Assembly: GCF_001277295.1 (NCBI RefSeq)
Contig: NZ_CP011456.1
Span: 3,910,001 to 3,974,000 of the forward strand
Direction of reading: 5' to 3'
DNA length: 64,000 bases
DNA from: Anabaena sp. WA102
Lineage (GTDB): Bacteria; Cyanobacteriota; Cyanobacteriia; Cyanobacteriales; Nostocaceae
Positions 62,178 to 64,000 of the stretch are shown here, piece after piece. Position 1 is the first letter of the stretch; each line of letters begins with the position of its first letter. The notes under the pieces were generated by a model. That model was given only the letters and a program-made list of their open reading frames with translations. It was not told where the DNA came from and made no database searches. A program made the position numbers and the translations under genes.

Positions 62178-63131
62178 CTACAAAAGCGATAATTCTCCAA
62201 TTACTTCCAAACGCTTGTATTTCCCCAGGTTCATAAATTTCTCAGACAGGCTTTGGGCAACGCTGGGAGTAATCCAACCCATTTGTTGGAGGATGTGAAT
62301 AGCTACGGCATATTTGGCGCGTTTTGAGCCATCCATAACTTTAATAGCTAATCCCATGCCTTCACCAAGTCTGCCTATACACTGTACTCCTTCTGCCCCA
62401 GACTTACTAACCAGTTCACCAGGAGTGAGACGCATTAATTCTGTATCAAATTCCCCTTCACCTGCTATCATTGTGGGGTGATGGTTCATGGCGCGGACAA
62501 TGCGTTCCATGTCTACGCTATTGCTGGAAGATAAAACAGCATATAGTGATGCCATTTGACTGAGTTGCATGAGATAGGTAGGTGCGCCGCAGTCATCATG
62601 GGCGGTGAGAAATTCTTCCGCTGGCATTCGCAACAATTCGGCTATTTTAGTAATAATTAACTGTTGGACTGGGTGTTTACGATCCAAATAGTTAGTTAAT
62701 GGCCAATGGCGTTGCTGACAAACAGCTAACATTCCCGCGTGTTTACCAGAGCAGTTATATTCTAGAGAGCTACGCTTGTCTTTAGGGATTGGGCAGTGCA
62801 GGGAGTTGATGTCAATATCTGCCCGCCACAGAATGTTAAATACCTGTCTCACCTGTTCCATGCTGCCTTTGTGGGAACTGGTGATGATTGCTAAGTCTCG
62901 ATCGCTCAAACCATAGCGTTCCATTGTGCCTGTGCTGGTGACAGCCAGGGCTTGAAATGGTTTGAGGGCAGAACGGACAAATGCGGCGGTTTCAGCGTTA
63001 CCAGCAACGGAAAGTACCCGTCCCCGGTCATCACTAACTACAGCCTGGACTATATGCCGAGATTCGATAATACCTTCACGCAGCAACCGGACTTCCAGTG
63101 CTGCGGCTTGAGTTCGTTTTCCCATTGTCAT
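62178..63131 (-). CDS. L-asparaginase (thermolabile type, PF06089-like)
   Basis: A 317-residue protein. It belongs to the asparaginase II family: REGIIESRHIVQAVVSDDRG, GNAETAAFVRSALKPFQALA, ITSSHKGSMEQV, and the strongly conserved NCSGKHAGMLA with HDDCGAPTYLMQL and PTMIAGEGEFDTELM. Members convert asparagine to aspartate and ammonia; relatives are also serine-type amidases. Probably cytoplasmic (no signal peptide). The start MTMGKRTQ is the first ATG. Gene order rsfS, CGLD27-like, asparaginase is conserved in several filamentous cyanobacteria as far as I recall. Confidence 0.88.
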   Translation of the reverse strand: MTMGKRTQAAALEVRLLREGIIESRHIVQAVVSDDRGRVLSVAGNAETAAFVRSALKPFQALAVTSTGTMERYGLSDRDLAIITSSHKGSMEQVRQVFNILWRADIDINSLHCPIPKDKRSSLEYNCSGKHAGMLAVCQQRHWPLTNYLDRKHPVQQLIITKIAELLRMPAEEFLTAHDDCGAPTYLMQLSQMASLYAVLSSSNSVDMERIVRAMNHHPTMIAGEGEFDTELMRLTPGELVSKSGAEGVQCIGRLGEGMGLAIKVMDGSKRAKYAVAIHILQQMGWITPSVAQSLSEKFMNLGKYKRLEVIGELSLL

Positions 63132-63153
63132 GGGTTTATATCTATTTTGTGAA

Positions 63154-63195
63154 TTGTCAGTTGTCAGTTGTCGGTTGTCGGTTGTCAGTTGTCAG
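63154..63195 (+). repeat. STRR heptads (TTGTCAG/TTGTCGG)
   Basis: Six tandem heptanucleotides upstream of the asparaginase start. Confidence 0.9.
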
Positions 63196-63240
63196 TTGTT
63201 TTACCAATGACTAAGTAGTGAGACAGAATTAATTACACAA

Positions 63241-63338
63241 TGTCATTGCGTTAGCGCTCCGTGGCGTTAGCCATATGGAACGAAGTGAAATGAAGCAATT
63301 GCCAGGGTTGTGATTGCTTCCCTTCGCTCGCAATGACT
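63241..63338. repeat. Palindromic repeat (GTCATTGCG ... CGCAATGAC)
   Basis: TGTCATTGCG at the left and CGCAATGAC at the right bracket about 80 bases with further hairpins (CAATTGC, GCGTTAGC). It is a common dispersed repeat of filamentous cyanobacteria. Together with the heptad run it fills the gap between the two genes. Confidence 0.75.
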
Positions 63339-63385
63339 GTAAATATTTTTGTCCAATTACTTAATGACCAATGACTAATAAGTAT

Positions 63386-63885
63386 TTACAAGAAATGCCA
63401 AACTATAGTACCAATAAGATACATTAGAGCCAAGGCGGCAAGGGTAATTTGCAAGCGTTGGAAAATGGGTTTGATTTCGTAGGTAACAATTAGGCGATCG
63501 CGGCTCATGACTTCTTGGGGTTTTGTCCAGGTTTGTCCGTCGTACCAACCAGATTCTTCATAAAATACGGTGGGACTGTAAAGGCGATCGCGCACATAGA
63601 ACCAACCTAAATATAACCGTACCAATACTAGCACTACAGTTACACTAGCAGCACCAGATCCACAAAGAAGAAAATTAAAAATCTGCTTTTGGGGAGGAAA
63701 GCTGGCTGCTGCCACAGGTCCGGCTATTAACCAAGACCAAGCCCAAATCCAAAACATTTTTTGGTGTAGTTACCCCAACTTAGGGTACTATCTCGAAATA
63801 GCCAAGCATTTTTTAGCTCTTCGTACTCATTCAGCGGTTGTTGTTCCGTAGGAACTGGGCAATTCGCTAGAGAGGATCGCATCAT
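63386..63885 (-). pseudogene. CGLD27-like (DUF1230) membrane protein gene, frameshifted in an A-run
   Basis: From the ATG at 63885 the minus strand reads MMRSSLANCPVPTEQQPLNE, then YEELKNAWLFRDSTLSWG and NYTKK, an N-terminus typical of CGLD27. After a run of six A (63757-63762) the homologous continuation (MFWIWAWSWLIAGPVAAASF to the end, 63386) is in another frame, so one A appears to be missing. The joined protein would be about 166 residues, the usual family length, with two membrane segments near 50-90 and one at the C-terminus. In algae CGLD27 is needed under iron-poor light conditions. Sequencing error or a slippery-run frameshift are alternatives to loss of function. Confidence 0.75.
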
Positions 63886-63890
63886 ATTGG

Positions 63891-64000
63891 TTAACCCCCA
63901 ACATTATCGGAGTTTGGTAGTGGAATACGTTCCGCGTGTCCCCAGAACGCTTCTAAATTATAAAACTCCCGTTCCCTTGGCATCATGATATGGACGATAA
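63891..64000 (-). CDS. rsfS: Ribosome silencing factor RsfS, C-terminal end
   Basis: The gene enters from the right edge. Visible are 36 codons: IVHIMMPREREFYNLEAFWG, ending RIPLPNSDNVGG and TAA at 63891. The pattern I/V-V-H-x-x-x-P-x-x-R-E-F-Y-x-L-E-x-x-W is that of RsfS, which binds ribosomal protein L14 and blocks subunit joining when growth slows. The next gene begins five bases after the stop, so the two are probably co-transcribed. Confidence 0.8.
   Translation of the reverse strand, partial: IVHIMMPREREFYNLEAFWGHAERIPLPNSDNVGG

Overview
The window is chromosomal DNA from a filamentous cyanobacterium, most likely Nostocales. The evidence is HIP1 octamers (GCGATCGC) scattered through genes, an AT-rich base composition, cyanobacterial housekeeping genes (phosphoenolpyruvate carboxylase, fused pyrF-pyrE, a CGLD27-like gene next to rsfS), DevBCA-type exporter genes, heptanucleotide STRR repeats and many small palindromic elements. 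Housekeeping genes alternate with two natural-product loci and repeat-rich accessory DNA. No CRISPR array or rRNA was seen; there are two tRNAs (Gln and initiator Met).

Layout. 1-3174: rpsO, a YggT protein, a 51-residue membrane protein and two hypotheticals. 3181-7082: heptad repeats, a palindromic element with perfect 70-bp arms, an IS982-type insertion sequence, the 3' end of a group II intron lying in a broken gene, a HTH regulator and an SDR-type gene. 7889-25095: a hybrid PKS-NRPS cluster (KS / AT-DH-KR-ACP / C-A-PCP-Cy-A-PCP, then DevB-, DevC- and DevA-like exporter genes and a type II thioesterase). The PKS gene is split by a 102-bp repeat element flanked by TA; removing 104 bp restores one frame. 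By-eye specificity codes predict ornithine then cysteine, and the second condensation domain is of the cyclising type, so a polyketide-ornithine-thiazoline product is predicted.

25545-35030: a 2TM protein, an IS66 remnant, a SpoIID-like protein, a BY-kinase, an endonuclease V remnant, tRNA-Gln, a nitrilase-family hydrolase, a HAD hydrolase and an NDH-2-like dehydrogenase. 35251-44610 is the most exciting part: a probable RiPP cluster resembling the crocagin pathway of the myxobacterium Chondromyces crocatus. A 27-residue peptide gene, not evident in ordinary ORF calling, ends in Ile-Tyr-Trp, the crocagin core. Around it lie two paralogous 304-residue proteins (candidate CgnB/CgnE peptide-binding counterparts), a phytanoyl-CoA-type dioxygenase (candidate CgnC), a zinc hydrolase (candidate CgnD), two methyltransferases, a glycosyltransferase and a MATE exporter. 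The glycosyltransferase suggests a glycosylated pyrroloindoline.

44999-64000: pyrF-pyrE, a PLD-HhH lipoprotein, cysteine desulfurase, a block of small toxin-antitoxin-like gene pairs (two sharing a near-identical 69-bp upstream region), a frameshifted AAA-like gene, DUF1350, an exported protein, Uma2, ppc, initiator tRNA, asparaginase, a frameshifted CGLD27-like gene and the 3' end of rsfS. At least five families of small inverted-repeat elements recur across the window and have truncated or split several genes. All family assignments are from reading the sequence by eye; no database search was possible.
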